From Larix kaempferi (lineage: Eukaryota > Streptophyta > Pinopsida > Pinales > Pinaceae), in the NCBI GenBank assembly GCA_027924585.1, contig BSBM01000307.1:18461501-18525500 (forward strand): DNA of 64,000 nt, written 5' to 3'. Positions 32,440 to 42,925 of this stretch are shown piece after piece; the first letter of the stretch is position 1, and every line of letters starts with the position of its first letter. The translations under genes and the position numbers were made by a program. The notes under the pieces were generated by a model. That model was not told where the DNA came from. It worked only from the letters and a program-made list of their open reading frames with translations, and made no database searches.

Positions 32440-33379
32440 TAACCTGAAGGAAGACAAGGTATGGCACTTACGACACTTGCTTTACTTACGACAATTTGAA
32501 GGTTAGGGTTTTACATAGAAAAAACCATTCATCGTGGAACTTTCGCTATAAATCCATTTCTGCGAAGGTTCAGGGTCTGCAAAGTTTACAGGTCGAAGAT
32601 AACATCCCCAGGTACCTTGTGTCCAAAGGGCGCCCTCAGATTCGTTGTACTTTATGAGTTATGATCAGTACAAGTTAGGGTTTCTACCTCTTCCAGATCT
32701 CAGTCAAAATCAGGTGACCTTGGAAAAAAGGTCATAACTTGGGCTATGAAGCTCCAAATGAAATTTCATAAAAAGTGACAGGTAGTACACAGACTGTACT
32801 ATCTCAGGAAACTTTTTTCAAAGGCCGAAGATGAACCAGTGACACGTGGAACGCTGTACAAGTTCGCTCTCCTGTTTTATCCCATAAACAGGTCACGTTG
32901 CGACACTTGGCATAACTCTCTCTCCGAAAATCCAATTGAGGTCAGACCTGTCAAGATGGAAAGATGACAGGTCAGGCTACTGCAGAAAACGTTTTCAGAC
33001 CCTGTGGAGTGAAAATTTCGGAGTTATAGTAGAAACAATCAGGTACATATTTCTGTCAAAACAGAATTATTTTTGGAGCACCTTTACTCATGGCTTCCGG
33101 AATTTAGGGTTTCAGAGAAAGTTAGAATTCTTGGAATCGGAATCCACGGCTGAATTCTACTCAGGAAAATCAAAATTTAGAGACCAAGATCAAATTTTTT
33201 GGTTGGGTAGAAGACCGGGCTTGATCAAACCCTAGCTCGAGATTTTGATCGGAAAGATGGAAAATTAGGGCTTTAGCAAAAGCTGGAATTTTTGAAGTCT
33301 GTAACCTCGGCTGGAAGCTCCTTAGAAAAATAAGAGTTTAGAGCCTTGGATCAAACCTTTTCATTAAGAAGAAGGGTGG
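32440..33379 (+). other. Non-coding 5' internal region of Copia C, left of element D
   Basis: Aligns by eye with 12955-14060 of Copia B (shared GTGACACGTGG, CAGGTGACCTTGG and GCTTGATCAAACCCTAG words). No coding frame is supported. Confidence 0.8.
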
Positions 33380-34102
33380 TGTTAACACCCAAAAAGTGCT
33401 CACTAGCTCATTTACCACATTATATGGCTCATTTGTCCATTTTCCTACCATATTTCCATTAAAATCCCAAAAAACCCATTAAAAAGCCTCCAAAAGGCCT
33501 AAAATGCCTCCAAAAGGCCAAAAAAACCATCAAAATAGCCTAAAAAAGGCTAAAAAAACCCCCTTTTCCTCCAAAAATAGCAAAAATCCCCTAAAAAGGG
33601 AATAAAAATATAAAATAATGAGGAAAAGGAGGAAAAAACCCTATACAGCTGCATAAAACCATGTGTTTCCTAAAACCATGGGTCAGCACTCCACCACCAA
33701 AAAACTATAAATAGGTGATGGAGATCCCTTATTCCATATCCACAATCACAAGCACCCTTACTCTGCCAAAATCTCTCTCGAAACCCTAGTTCACCTGTGA
33801 ACTATTTTCACCTTGAGAGCCACCTTTGGCCCATTCCCAACATTGGAGAAGGAGAAGGAGCATTCAGAAGCTTGGAGCATCCTCTTGGACACTGCAAAGG
33901 GCTTCACCAACCTTGACACTCAAGGTAACATCAATACAAAGACATTCTTTCATTTTGGTGTTTATGCTTCATGCTTGTATTAGAAATAATTTAATGTTTT
34001 GTTTATTGCATAATTAGTTTAATATACTGAACTGCTACTAAGGAGTCCATTCTCCTTAGTAGGTGCTCATTGGCACAAGCTAGGGGTAAAACCCTAGCTA
34101 CA
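33380..34102 (+). repeat. 5' LTR of element D
   Basis: 723 bp. It holds a low-complexity purine/pyrimidine-poor stretch with repeated CCTCCAAAAGGCC words (33485-33600), a TATA box (CTATAAATAGG) at 33706-33713, and ends CCCTAGCTACA. Ends are TG..CA. Confidence 0.95.
33706..33713 (+). promoter_or_regulatory. LTR TATA box of element D
   Basis: TATAAATA within the 5' LTR, repeated in the 3' LTR near 43252. Confidence 0.6.
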
Positions 34103-34106
34103 GTTT

Positions 34107-34116
34107 TGGCGACTCC
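34107..34116 (+). promoter_or_regulatory. Putative primer-binding site of element D (tRNA-Arg-like, degenerate)
   Basis: TGGCGACTCC starts four bases after the LTR end. Tat/Ogre-type elements use a tRNA-Arg PBS that begins with the same ten bases, but the following bases here (CCTAG) diverge. Priming by a shorter match is possible. Confidence 0.55.
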
Positions 34117-35714
34117 CCTAGTTTTCGAATTTCTGGTTTCCGTTTTTAAATTTTTTCTTTCGGCTGTCCCTTTCGGCCGCTGCATACCGCGTCTTTTTCC
34201 TCTGCAGTCGCGTCCCGACCGCGCCTTTCAGGCCTTTACCCGCGATCCGACCGTGGCTCTCAGACTGCTTCCGACGCTCTGCCGGCGGATTCAAGTCTGT
34301 TACCTGCGATCCGACCGTGGCTAATCAGCCTGTTTGCCGCGATCTGACTGCGCCTGTCGGCCTTTTTCCTGCGTCGCGACTGCGGCTTCCTGCCTCTTTC
34401 GCGCGTCCCGACTGCGCCTGTTAGCCATTTTGCCGCGACCCGACTGTGTCTTTTTCCAGTTTTCCTACGTCCCGACTGCCACTGTTGGCCCGATAGCCGC
34501 GACCCGACTGTGCCTTTTCCCCTGTTTCCTGCGTCCCGACTGCAACTATTGGCCCGATAGCCGCGACCTGACCGCCGTTGTTTCATTCAAACCCGCGGTC
34601 GGCCTGTTCTGACCCGCCACAGACCCGCGGTCTGATTTCTGCTCTTTTTCTGTTTTTGAGCCCAGCCCCTCTGGCTGCAATATTTTCTGCATTTGAACAG
34701 CCCTCTGTCCCACCTGCAGCCTACTTCCTTACAGCCTTTCTGCAACATAATTTCTGTTCCTTTTACAGAATCTTTTTAAAATTTCAGTATTTTTATTTCA
34801 GAAAATTTTGCAAATTAAAAGAATCAATTTCAGCATTATTGATAGATTGGAAGTTGCCCTCCCTTGTGGCACTTCTGTTTTTGGGTTCAACACCTCACGA
34901 GCACACACTCTGTCACATTAAATCAAGTGAGCCTTAAAAAGTACCTAACTAAACCAACATTCTAACCCCACTTGGGGAACACAAAAGAATCATTGTAGTT
35001 AGGTAGGATCAGGGGGATAGGCTTCCAATAACACCCCTTGGTTATTTCACTTGAGACATAGTTGTTGTCCAACTAGGGAACCAAAATCCCCTAGTACTTT
35101 TTGGCACGGTCACGACCAGTTTATCAGAGGGCCTCTCCCTTAGGAGGGTTGAAGTCGGGAGACTGGTTCCGGAGGCCTGAGTGGAATACCGCACTCCATT
35201 CAGTAACCGAAGGGCTACCTTTCGCGGTTAGCGGGATATCCCTGTATAGGGGTATTGCGGTCAACGAACTAAACGGCAGATTCACCTTTCTGGACGTGTC
35301 ATGAACGGGGTATCTTAGTTGCCATTCTTCTAGGATTGACTACCCGGTATCCCTCCCGGTAGGGGGATATCATAGCCACTTGGCTTTCCTACTCATATTG
35401 TCTGACTTGGATTTCATCACCTTGCAGAGGATATGTTTAGTTAAGTCAGAATACTTTTAGCTAGGTGTTTGCATGCTCCTTTACCTCCCTTGGTCTAGTG
35501 AGTCCACCATTTTTCTTTTTTAGGAAACCTGCTGCTTGTTGGTATTCTGACCATCTTTGTTGTTACTCCACCTATTGTAGCACAGCTGTTGCAGTGGGTG
35601 TTTTGAGTTGGTTGTTGGCCTGAGTGCCTTGCTTTTTAGCTCTCCTTCTGCACACTCGGTTGCATTAGGATTTTTGAGCTGTTTTCATACTCACCTCAAC
35701 CCACAGAGATTTAG
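34117..35714 (+). repeat. Long leader of element D with GC-rich degenerate repeats (34180-34620)
   Basis: CGCGACCCGACTGyGCC words recur at least ten times between 34180 and 34620, spaced roughly 50-75 bases and often paired as a CGCGACCCGACTG unit and a GCGTCCCGACTGC unit. This is a sharp GC peak in an AT-rich window. The remaining leader (34640-35714) is ordinary non-coding sequence with no frame I can support. Confidence 0.75.
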
Positions 35715-37457
35715 ACACCATCTGTCACCATTGAGTCCCCGATACATTCTCGGCGCCTCAGGGGCGAGCCCCCACAGCACGGTTCTCTTGACACCACTCG
35801 TCATAGATTCCGATCTTTGTCCGTTGATACCACTCATCACAGATCTAGAGCCTTGTCACTTGACTCCACCCGTCAGCGACGTAGGTCTCCGTCACCAGAT
35901 AGTGACGCACCTTACTTTACCTCTGATTCTGACGAAGAGTCTGAGAACCCTATTTATACTGCCCCTACTAGCCCCATGGCTGGCACGACTTCCACTCCAT
36001 TTGTCATAGGGACCATTGGTGGCACATCCACCACTACACCAGTTACTACACCTGTTTTTGGTATGCCCTCCATGGGGCAACCATCTACCGTTCCCCTCAC
36101 GGTACCTATTCCCACAGCGGGAATACCTATCCCCACTACATCAGTGGCTCACACTACCCATGGTGGTGCTGGACCATCCTCCACTACCTCAGTTCCCCCA
36201 CTTGGGGGCACCACCCTAAATCTTGTCCCTCCACTTGGGGGCACTGGCCCCAACTTGGTCCACAGCACTACTGTGTCACAGCCTTCTTCCAGTTTGCCAT
36301 TCATGGCTAGCCTTAACCTACCTGACCTGGCCAGATTGACCAACGATCCTATTCGACACGACCCTATGTGGCCTCATATGCCTACCAAACTACCCTCTGA
36401 CATCCCTAAATTCAAGGGTAAGGCCGGTGAGGACCCACAGAACCACATCATGTCTTTCCACCTATGGTGTTCCTCTAACTCCATTGTGGATGACTCTGTT
36501 CGCCTCCGTCTCTTACAGCGCACCTTCACTGGCTCTGCAGCCAAGTGGTATATTGAGCAGCCTCATGGGACCCACGCCACCTTTTCTTCCCTGGCCTCGA
36601 CCTTCCTGCAGTTCTTCCAGTTGCCAGTCCGCTATGACGCGGGCGTTGAGATCCTTCTATCTTGTAGACAAAACACGGCTACCCATATCACGGACCACAT
36701 CCATGAGTGGCGTAGACGCCGTAGCTTATGCAAGATTAAACTAGATGACCATATCTTCCTCGATTGGTTCCTCAAGTCCCTGCTTCCTGTCATAGCTAAG
36801 GATGTAGCTTCAGAAAGACCCCAGTCTGAAGAAGAGGCCATCCTTAAGGCACAGCAGTTCGACCTCATTTACGCCCAGTCGGGTTACCTTTATACCATTA
36901 TACCTGACGCCCCTCGCGGCGAGTCCTCCCACCATGATGCGCCGGGGGCATCCCACGCTGCAGATGGTATCATTGGCCGTGTTTCTTCGCATCCCCAACC
37001 ATTTTCTATAGCACGTCCTACCCCTGGCCCCGACCTATCGCGGGCTACTTCACAGTCTGGAGCAACCAACTCGTATGCTCCCATGACACATCACCATTCC
37101 CATGGGCCCTCATGTCCACCACAGTGCTTCGGGTATGCGACTCCTGCTTATGCTCCTCCAGTCGCCCCTCAGCCTTACTACCATCAGCAGGCTGCCTCAG
37201 CTCCTGCGCCTTCACAAGCCCCACCAGCTTATTATCCGCCCCAGGCAGCCCCTGCGGCACATCCACAACCTGCTCCGCAGTCCTATCAGCAACCCCCTCA
37301 AGTTGCTGCACCTGCTCAGTCTCAACCTACATATCATCCTCCGCAGCCTGCCCCTGCACCTGCGCAACCTCAAAATCCACCTGCTGCCCAAGGGCAAGTT
37401 TATGCCCAACATAACCCGCAGCAAAACCAGAATAACCAACGTAACCAGGGCCAATAG
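35715..37457 (+). CDS. Gag of element D, ended by TAG
   Basis: The frame is open from the codon after TAG 35712-35714. The first in-frame ATG is at 35976; a TTG at 35817 or another non-AUG start is possible, so the true start is unsettled. The early part is rich in Arg/Ser, with a 12-residue repeat (SLDTTRHRFRS type) three times at 35787-35900. A Pro/Thr/Gly-rich stretch follows, then the retrotransposon Gag domain at about 36400-36870 (FKGKAGEDPQNHI, AAKWYIE, and a WRRRRSL basic patch). The tail is Pro/Gln/Ala-rich with a YYPPQ-type repetitive composition. The frame hits TAG at 37455-37457 just before the zinc knuckle, and continues in phase beyond it. Confidence 0.8.
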   Translation, partial: TPSVTIESPIHSRRLRGEPPQHGSLDTTRHRFRSLSVDTTHHRSRALSLDSTRQRRRSPSPDSDAPYFTSDSDEESENPIYTAPTSPMAGTTSTPFVIGTIGGTSTTTPVTTPVFGMPSMGQPSTVPLTVPIPTAGIPIPTTSVAHTTHGGAGPSSTTSVPPLGGTTLNLVPPLGGTGPNLVHSTTVSQPSSSLPFMASLNLPDLARLTNDPIRHDPMWPHMPTKLPSDIPKFKGKAGEDPQNHIMSFHLWCSSNSIVDDSVRLRLLQRTFTGSAAKWYIEQPHGTHATFSSLASTFLQFFQLPVRYDAGVEILLSCRQNTATHITDHIHEWRRRRSLCKIKLDDHIFLDWFLKSLLPVIAKDVASERPQSEEEAILKAQQFDLIYAQSGYLYTIIPDAPRGESSHHDAPGASHAADGIIGRVSSHPQPFSIARPTPGPDLSRATSQSGATNSYAPMTHHHSHGPSCPPQCFGYATPAYAPPVAPQPYYHQQAASAPAPSQAPPAYYPPQAAPAAHPQPAPQSYQQPPQVAAPAQSQPTYHPPQPAPAPAQPQNPPAAQGQVYAQHNPQQNQNNQRNQGQ

Positions 37458-40403
37458 AACCGCGGCAAAGGCCGTAATCGGGGAAATAACCAACCTGCAG
37501 ACCAAGCTGGTCAACCGGCTAATCCCCCTGACAACAATAATGCGGCTCCCGCTAATCAAAACCCTGATCGCCCGCCCAAGCAGGCCAAAAACCCCAATCT
37601 GCGAACGAACCACCCTTGTTCTATTTGCGGGGTCTATGGACATTACACCCATGCTTGCCCACACTTGGAGCGAGCTCGGCAGCTTTGGGTTGACGAGGCC
37701 CATTGCCAAGGGCATGCGGCTCCCCAAGCACCGCCCAACCCCCCCCAACCTCAGCAACCCCCTTTGGTGCTGCAAAACCCCTTACCGACCCAAGGCGTGG
37801 TGAACACTCAGCCGTTGGCCCCTCAAGCTAACATGCAACCCCAACAACAACAGATCACCTACGCTGCCCCTGATCAACCCATGTTTGACTCAGGTACCCA
37901 CCACTTACTGATGATGTCATCAGCTGACGTCAACCTCCAGACCCGTCGGAACCAATATGGCTCCACCTCTGAAGCCACTCCCACGGATAAAACTACTAAC
38001 GCCCACCCCACCGATCAGGCGTTACGTATCCCTCCGCCTCCCACAGACGGCGCTGCGAAAGCACCTCGTTTCCCACTGCGCCGAATCAACAATAACCCTA
38101 ATGCGCGTGCTGCGTCAAACTACAACATTGTAGACGACCTAGCCCAATCTCCCGCAGCCATGTCTGCGTTAGAAGTCTTGAAGAACTGCCCTTCCCAGCG
38201 CAAGACTTTACTTTCCGCCATCGGGGGGATTGACCCAACTGATTCACATTTGATGGCGTTTGATTTAGACCAGTCTGAACCACGCCTACCTTCCAGCTTA
38301 GCCTTCCAAGTTACAGTCTCCGTTAGGAACCTTGTTATCCATCGGTGCATCATTGATGAGGGTGCTTCCACATGCGTTATGTCTACATTTGTATGGCAGA
38401 AGCTAGGATCCCCTCCTCTCCAGCAGTCCACCACTGCATTACGTGCCTACGACGGTCGTTCGGCCCAGCCCCAAGGCCTTCTACCCAACGTTCCAGTCCA
38501 GTTAGGTGGTAAAACAGTTCTTATTGACATAGAGGTAATCAACGCCCAATTGGATTACAACCTTCTACTTGGCCGCAGCTACATGTATGCCATGCGGGCA
38601 GTTGCCTCTTCTGTCTTTCGCACCATGATGTTCCCCCATGAAGGACGCGTGGTTAAGATTGACCAGCTCACCTACTATGATCCCAGTGCTCCAGCGGCAC
38701 CGGAAAATGTTCTCCCCATGGTTGAACAACCTGTTTCTCCTGCCTCCACCTCATTTGTTTCTTCTACGGGGCCTGGAGTCTACTCAGACGTGCCGATGAC
38801 CTCCACCTTTCAATCCATTCCTCCGCCATCATCTACGCCCGAAATGTCTGACTTATGTACCTTGTCCCATGACATCCTACCACCTAACAATCAACCATCC
38901 TTGTTGCCTAAACCACCATTGGTACCTAGTCACATTGGTGTTACACCGATCCATACGATCCCCTTCCTAGTTCCTCCAGCAGGAGTAGTAAGCGCCCCGG
39001 TCATGGCTACCCTTAGCCTCCCTGGGTTAACATTGGGATTACCTGTATGGTACCTTTCGCCTCCCGTTCGCCCGCCGACACCAGATGTCGTCCTCCAGCC
39101 GGTGCAACCCATGGCTACTACCACCCACCCACCTCCCGGGGTCCCTACCCCTTCGTCCTCCACGACACCTCCTCCTCCTCTTCAACCCACTGGGGGCAGA
39201 GGTCCACAACCTTACACTGCTGTCCCACCTCCCAAGACAGTCAAGAACCCTCCAGTGTTTCGTGCTCCTCCCAAATGCTCGCTGTGTGACGAGTTGGGCC
39301 ATGCGACCCACCAATGCCCACAGTTACCTGCATTACAGAAGCACATGCAAATGCTCGATGATGACCCCAACATCCCAACTGTCGAACTAAACCCCACTCC
39401 TAAGCCTAAAGATAAGTCCCTACGTACCAACCACTCATGCGCCATCTGCGGTATTTACGGGCACTATTCACATCATTGTCCCGATCTCCCGGATTACAGA
39501 GCAGCTCTTTATGAGATGAACAATCTGGACCTTGAGACGGCACCACCTACCATTGAAGAGATCTACCCCCCAGACTCTTCACCTTCCGGAGAGGTTAACA
39601 CCATCTACATGATCTCTTCAACCAATACTTCCACTACCCCCTCGTCAACCGATTTGACGACACAAACTTTCCGTACTGATGAGGAGATTCTTGAGGCCCT
39701 AACTGCCCCGGATTATCCTTGGGATGATATGCACCACCGTTCCTATTTCATCCCAGAAGCGTCTTCCTCTAGCACCGCTACCCAGTACGCGGTCGAATCC
39801 AAAGACTTCCTCCCCACCAAGGTTGACTGGTTCAAGGACCCTATTCCTGCTCCTGATGCCTTCGAGGAGGGCAACATGGCCAACATCTCACCTGTCATCC
39901 AAGTTGATATTGCTGCTCCAGTTCGTGCTCCTGAACTCATTACTTTAGGAGCATTCTGCAGTAAACAAGAGATTGAGGACCACACACACCTTTTCAAAGA
40001 ATTCCGTGATGTCTTTGCCTGGTCTTATACCGAAATGCCTGGTCTTGATCCCGCAATTATAGAGCACCACATTGACACATGGCCTGATGTAACCCCCGTT
40101 CGTCAAAAACAACATCCTCTTCCTCCCTCAAAGTTCCCCGGATATGCCCCTGAACTCATCACTTTAGGAGCCTCCTGCAGCGAGCGGGAGATTGAGGATT
40201 ATATACAACTCTTCCACGAGTTCCGTGATGTCTTTGCTTGGCCCTCTAACAGAATGCCTGGGTTCCACCCCGCCATTCTCAAACGTCACATAGACACACG
40301 GCCAGAGGAACTCCATGTTCTTACTGAAACCAACTCTAAAGGCCTCCCTTTATGCAACCCCCATGACGGGTTGCATCCTACGGACTCTCTACCTATTGCA
40401 TAA
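37458..40403 (+). CDS. Protease-containing continuation of element D frame: three zinc knuckles, retropepsin, no RT
   Basis: Same phase as Gag. The first CCHC knuckle (CxxCx4Hx4C) is at 37617-37658. A retropepsin-like domain spans about 38280-38680, with the catalytic motif DEGAS at 38355-38369 (usual form DSGAS) and YNLLLGRSYMYAM downstream. Two further CCHC knuckles lie at 39276-39317 and 39438-39479. The frame ends with a piece normally found just upstream of RT (FRDVFAWSY.EMPG.DP.I..HHIDT), present twice in tandem 219 bases apart (39930 and 40149), then a TAA at about 40401-40403. RT, RNase H and integrase are missing. Placing two knuckles after the protease is unusual. The start cannot be an ATG near 37458, so expression needs readthrough of the TAG or an intact sister copy. 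Confidence 0.8.
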   Translation, partial: NRGKGRNRGNNQPADQAGQPANPPDNNNAAPANQNPDRPPKQAKNPNLRTNHPCSICGVYGHYTHACPHLERARQLWVDEAHCQGHAAPQAPPNPPQPQQPPLVLQNPLPTQGVVNTQPLAPQANMQPQQQQITYAAPDQPMFDSGTHHLLMMSSADVNLQTRRNQYGSTSEATPTDKTTNAHPTDQALRIPPPPTDGAAKAPRFPLRRINNNPNARAASNYNIVDDLAQSPAAMSALEVLKNCPSQRKTLLSAIGGIDPTDSHLMAFDLDQSEPRLPSSLAFQVTVSVRNLVIHRCIIDEGASTCVMSTFVWQKLGSPPLQQSTTALRAYDGRSAQPQGLLPNVPVQLGGKTVLIDIEVINAQLDYNLLLGRSYMYAMRAVASSVFRTMMFPHEGRVVKIDQLTYYDPSAPAAPENVLPMVEQPVSPASTSFVSSTGPGVYSDVPMTSTFQSIPPPSSTPEMSDLCTLSHDILPPNNQPSLLPKPPLVPSHIGVTPIHTIPFLVPPAGVVSAPVMATLSLPGLTLGLPVWYLSPPVRPPTPDVVLQPVQPMATTTHPPPGVPTPSSSTTPPPPLQPTGGRGPQPYTAVPPPKTVKNPPVFRAPPKCSLCDELGHATHQCPQLPALQKHMQMLDDDPNIPTVELNPTPKPKDKSLRTNHSCAICGIYGHYSHHCPDLPDYRAALYEMNNLDLETAPPTIEEIYPPDSSPSGEVNTIYMISSTNTSTTPSSTDLTTQTFRTDEEILEALTAPDYPWDDMHHRSYFIPEASSSSTATQYAVESKDFLPTKVDWFKDPIPAPDAFEEGNMANISPVIQVDIAAPVRAPELITLGAFCSKQEIEDHTHLFKEFRDVFAWSYTEMPGLDPAIIEHHIDTWPDVTPVRQKQHPLPPSKFPGYAPELITLGASCSEREIEDYIQLFHEFRDVFAWPSNRMPGFHPAILKRHIDTRPEELHVLTETNSKGLPLCNPHDGLHPTDSLPIA

Positions 40404-42913
40404 CTTGCGACCTCATGGGTCCGCATTGTACAGTGCTTTCTTTTTTGTTTGTGTTTTTCCGAACCATCTCCACCACTGGAATCAGCGCGACATGACCATC
40501 ATGATGGTCACCTCGTTGCATCATTTTTGTCCTGTCATTTTTTACCCATTTTTTCAGACGCCACTAGTCGCCTCGGTTTGCGTGCCACATCGGCCGTTCT
40601 CCGATTTTCACATGTTTTATATCATCAGATTCAGTTTTCCGAGCTGGTGATGATGCTTGAGATCATTTCTCGCTCTCACCTTCAGTTTTTCTGGGCATTT
40701 TTTCAAAATGCCCCCGTCACCTCGGTTTGCGTGCCACATCGGCCGTCACCCATTTTTGACATCCTTTATATCGCCGGATTCATTTTTCCGAGCTCATGAT
40801 GATGCTTGAGATCATTTCTCGCTCTCACTTGGTACAATTCCAACATTGTGTCCCAACACCTTGCTGCCTCGGTTTGCGCGCCACATCGGCCGCCATCGGA
40901 TTGTTCCACATTTTTACATGAGCCATTCACTCCTGTCATACTGCAAATGTTTCGTTATTTTGCCACCATTTCATCTACCCCGCAAGGAGGTCCATCAGTG
41001 TTCCCACCTACCCTCGTTCTTGGTCATCATTACTCAACCTTGATTGAACACTTCCTCCTTGCCTGGCCATTCCTTTTGTTCGGTATAATTTTATCCCTTT
41101 TTCGGGCCGGACAAGTCCTTTACGAAAAAGGCACTTAGGGAGTTTCCGTTAAGCTCTTTTCTGACTCCTAAAAGAATGAAAAGATCGCCGAGCAATCTTG
41201 CTTCCTTTCATGCTCGTTAAAGTACCTGAAAGGGCGTCTATCTGGTATAAGTTTAACCCTTTTCCGGACCTGGTAGACTAATTACGAAAAAGGAATACTC
41301 TAGTCACACCGGCTAGAAGAGTTCTTCATTGCATCCTTTTATGCTTCTTTGGGCCTTGGAGACTAAATCTACGAAAAAGCAACCCCCTGGAGTCTTCTTA
41401 CTTGCTTTCAGACTCTCTAAAATTGAAAGCCACCACGAGCATGCACTGTCCTGGGCTCGTAAAATCCACACGACAGTACCATTCCATCATCTCAGAGTCT
41501 TCTTATCGCTTTCAGACTCCTTAAAATTGAAAGCAACCACGAGCATGAACTGTCCTGGGCTCGTAAAATCCACACGACAGTATCATTTTACACACACTTC
41601 TTCTAGTTCATTAACCCATGAAGAAGTCTCCTCCCGTGCCTCCTGGCACTATGATCGATCATCTCGGCAGCACCCCCAATCAGGTCGCCTTTGTTCAGAG
41701 TATTCTGCCGTCTCCTGCCATTTTACACCAGCTTGAGTCTCCCTCAGCCAGTTATTCCCCCAGATCCATTACAGCTATGATCCCTTTCCCCTGAGTCAGT
41801 TTCATATGCTGCCAGATCATTCCCATTATCATACTCTGCACAAAGGAAGTTTGAGTCCACCCGCTCTACTTGCCCAGTTGTCCCACCACAGTTTATCAGT
41901 CCTGCCATCAGCACTATCACATTTCGGTCTTGTACCTCGCGCTCCTGTCAAGGAAACATCATTGCCTTGCTAGGGGCAGGTCTCCCTCTGTCGACGACAG
42001 CTCCTCTATTCCAGAGGATAGGCCCAGAGGTCCCTACGCCTTGGACTTATCACCATCTGTGGTAAGTGCCTACGGATCATTCTGAGAGGAGACATCATTG
42101 CCTCTCCGAGTGGTTGTTCCTCACATGCTCGACTTCAGCACCTTGATCGCATCGTTGAGGATCGCGTAGGATTATATCCCATCAGTTTTAGTCGAAGACC
42201 CCGGATTTCCCCCGACTCTAGCACATTGGTGAGTCACTTCGGAACGCCCAGTTGTATGTTCCCGTGGATGTCCGGGCTGCGTTGGCGATTGTATTCGGAA
42301 GCCATCCAGTTCTCTGCTTCCTTGAGTACCCATTTCGGTTCCAGTCCAGTGTACCATGGAGAGTATGACCCCAGTCACTATGATCCAGCAGCCCATCAGT
42401 TCCTTTGGTACCACACTTAGTAGCACTGTTGATTGTTCCGGTGCACCAGTTCTGCAGTTCACACATGATCCGCTCAGCAGTATGTCCCAGATTTGTGTCC
42501 CCTCTGGACTCTTATGATGTACACAGTGGTCATGTATCTTACAGGTCCCCCTTTTTTCGGGCCTTACAGTTATATTTATGTATCTTGATACGAGCATGGG
42601 TATGCCCGCCTCGTCCATATATTGAGATTATTCCTCAGTCAGTATTTGAGGTCATGTATATTTCAGGTCCCCATTTTTGGACCCCATTGTTATTATGTTA
42701 TATCCTGATACGAGCATGGGAATGCCCGCCTCGTCCATATGATCAGATGATTCCTCATCCTTTATTGAGGTTATGTACTTTTAGCTCTTGCAGTTGTTCG
42801 GGATCGTTGTTCCGGGCTCCAGTTTGTTTCTTCTCTTCTCTCCACATCCCAGGAAAACCATTCATGACTTATGATGTCCATCGGCCATACGATGAGCTCC
42901 TGCCCTCGCACAT
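40404..42913 (+). repeat. Long 3' non-coding region of element D with three sets of tandem duplications
   Basis: Set 1: CCTCGGTTTGCGyGCCACATC at 40571, 40720 and 40867, period 147-149, with GAGCTsrTGATGATGCTTGAG between. Set 2: AGTCTTCTTA...GAAAGC at 41391 and 41496, period 105, with CTGTCCTGGGCTCGTAAAAT. Set 3: GATACGAGCATGGG at 42587 and 42707, period 120, with GCCCGCCTCGTCCATAT. No frame of credible coding content, and no RT motif in any frame. Confidence 0.75.
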
Positions 42914-42925
42914 CAGGGGGCAATC
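42914..42925 (+). promoter_or_regulatory. Polypurine tract of element D
   Basis: CAGGGGGCAATC lies just before the 3' LTR; the purine core AGGGGG ends five bases from the LTR. Confidence 0.6.

Noticed and set aside
37455-37457. Programmed readthrough of the TAG in element D (and 2083 and 7129 in A)
   Set aside because: The stop separates Gag from its own zinc knuckle in D, and in A cuts within gag and within integrase. The bases after the stops do not match the known plant-virus readthrough motif. Nonsense mutation is simpler, though not excluded for D.
36149-37775. Minus-strand frames opposite element D gag
   Set aside because: They are shadows of the plus-strand gag frame, which has recognisable domains.
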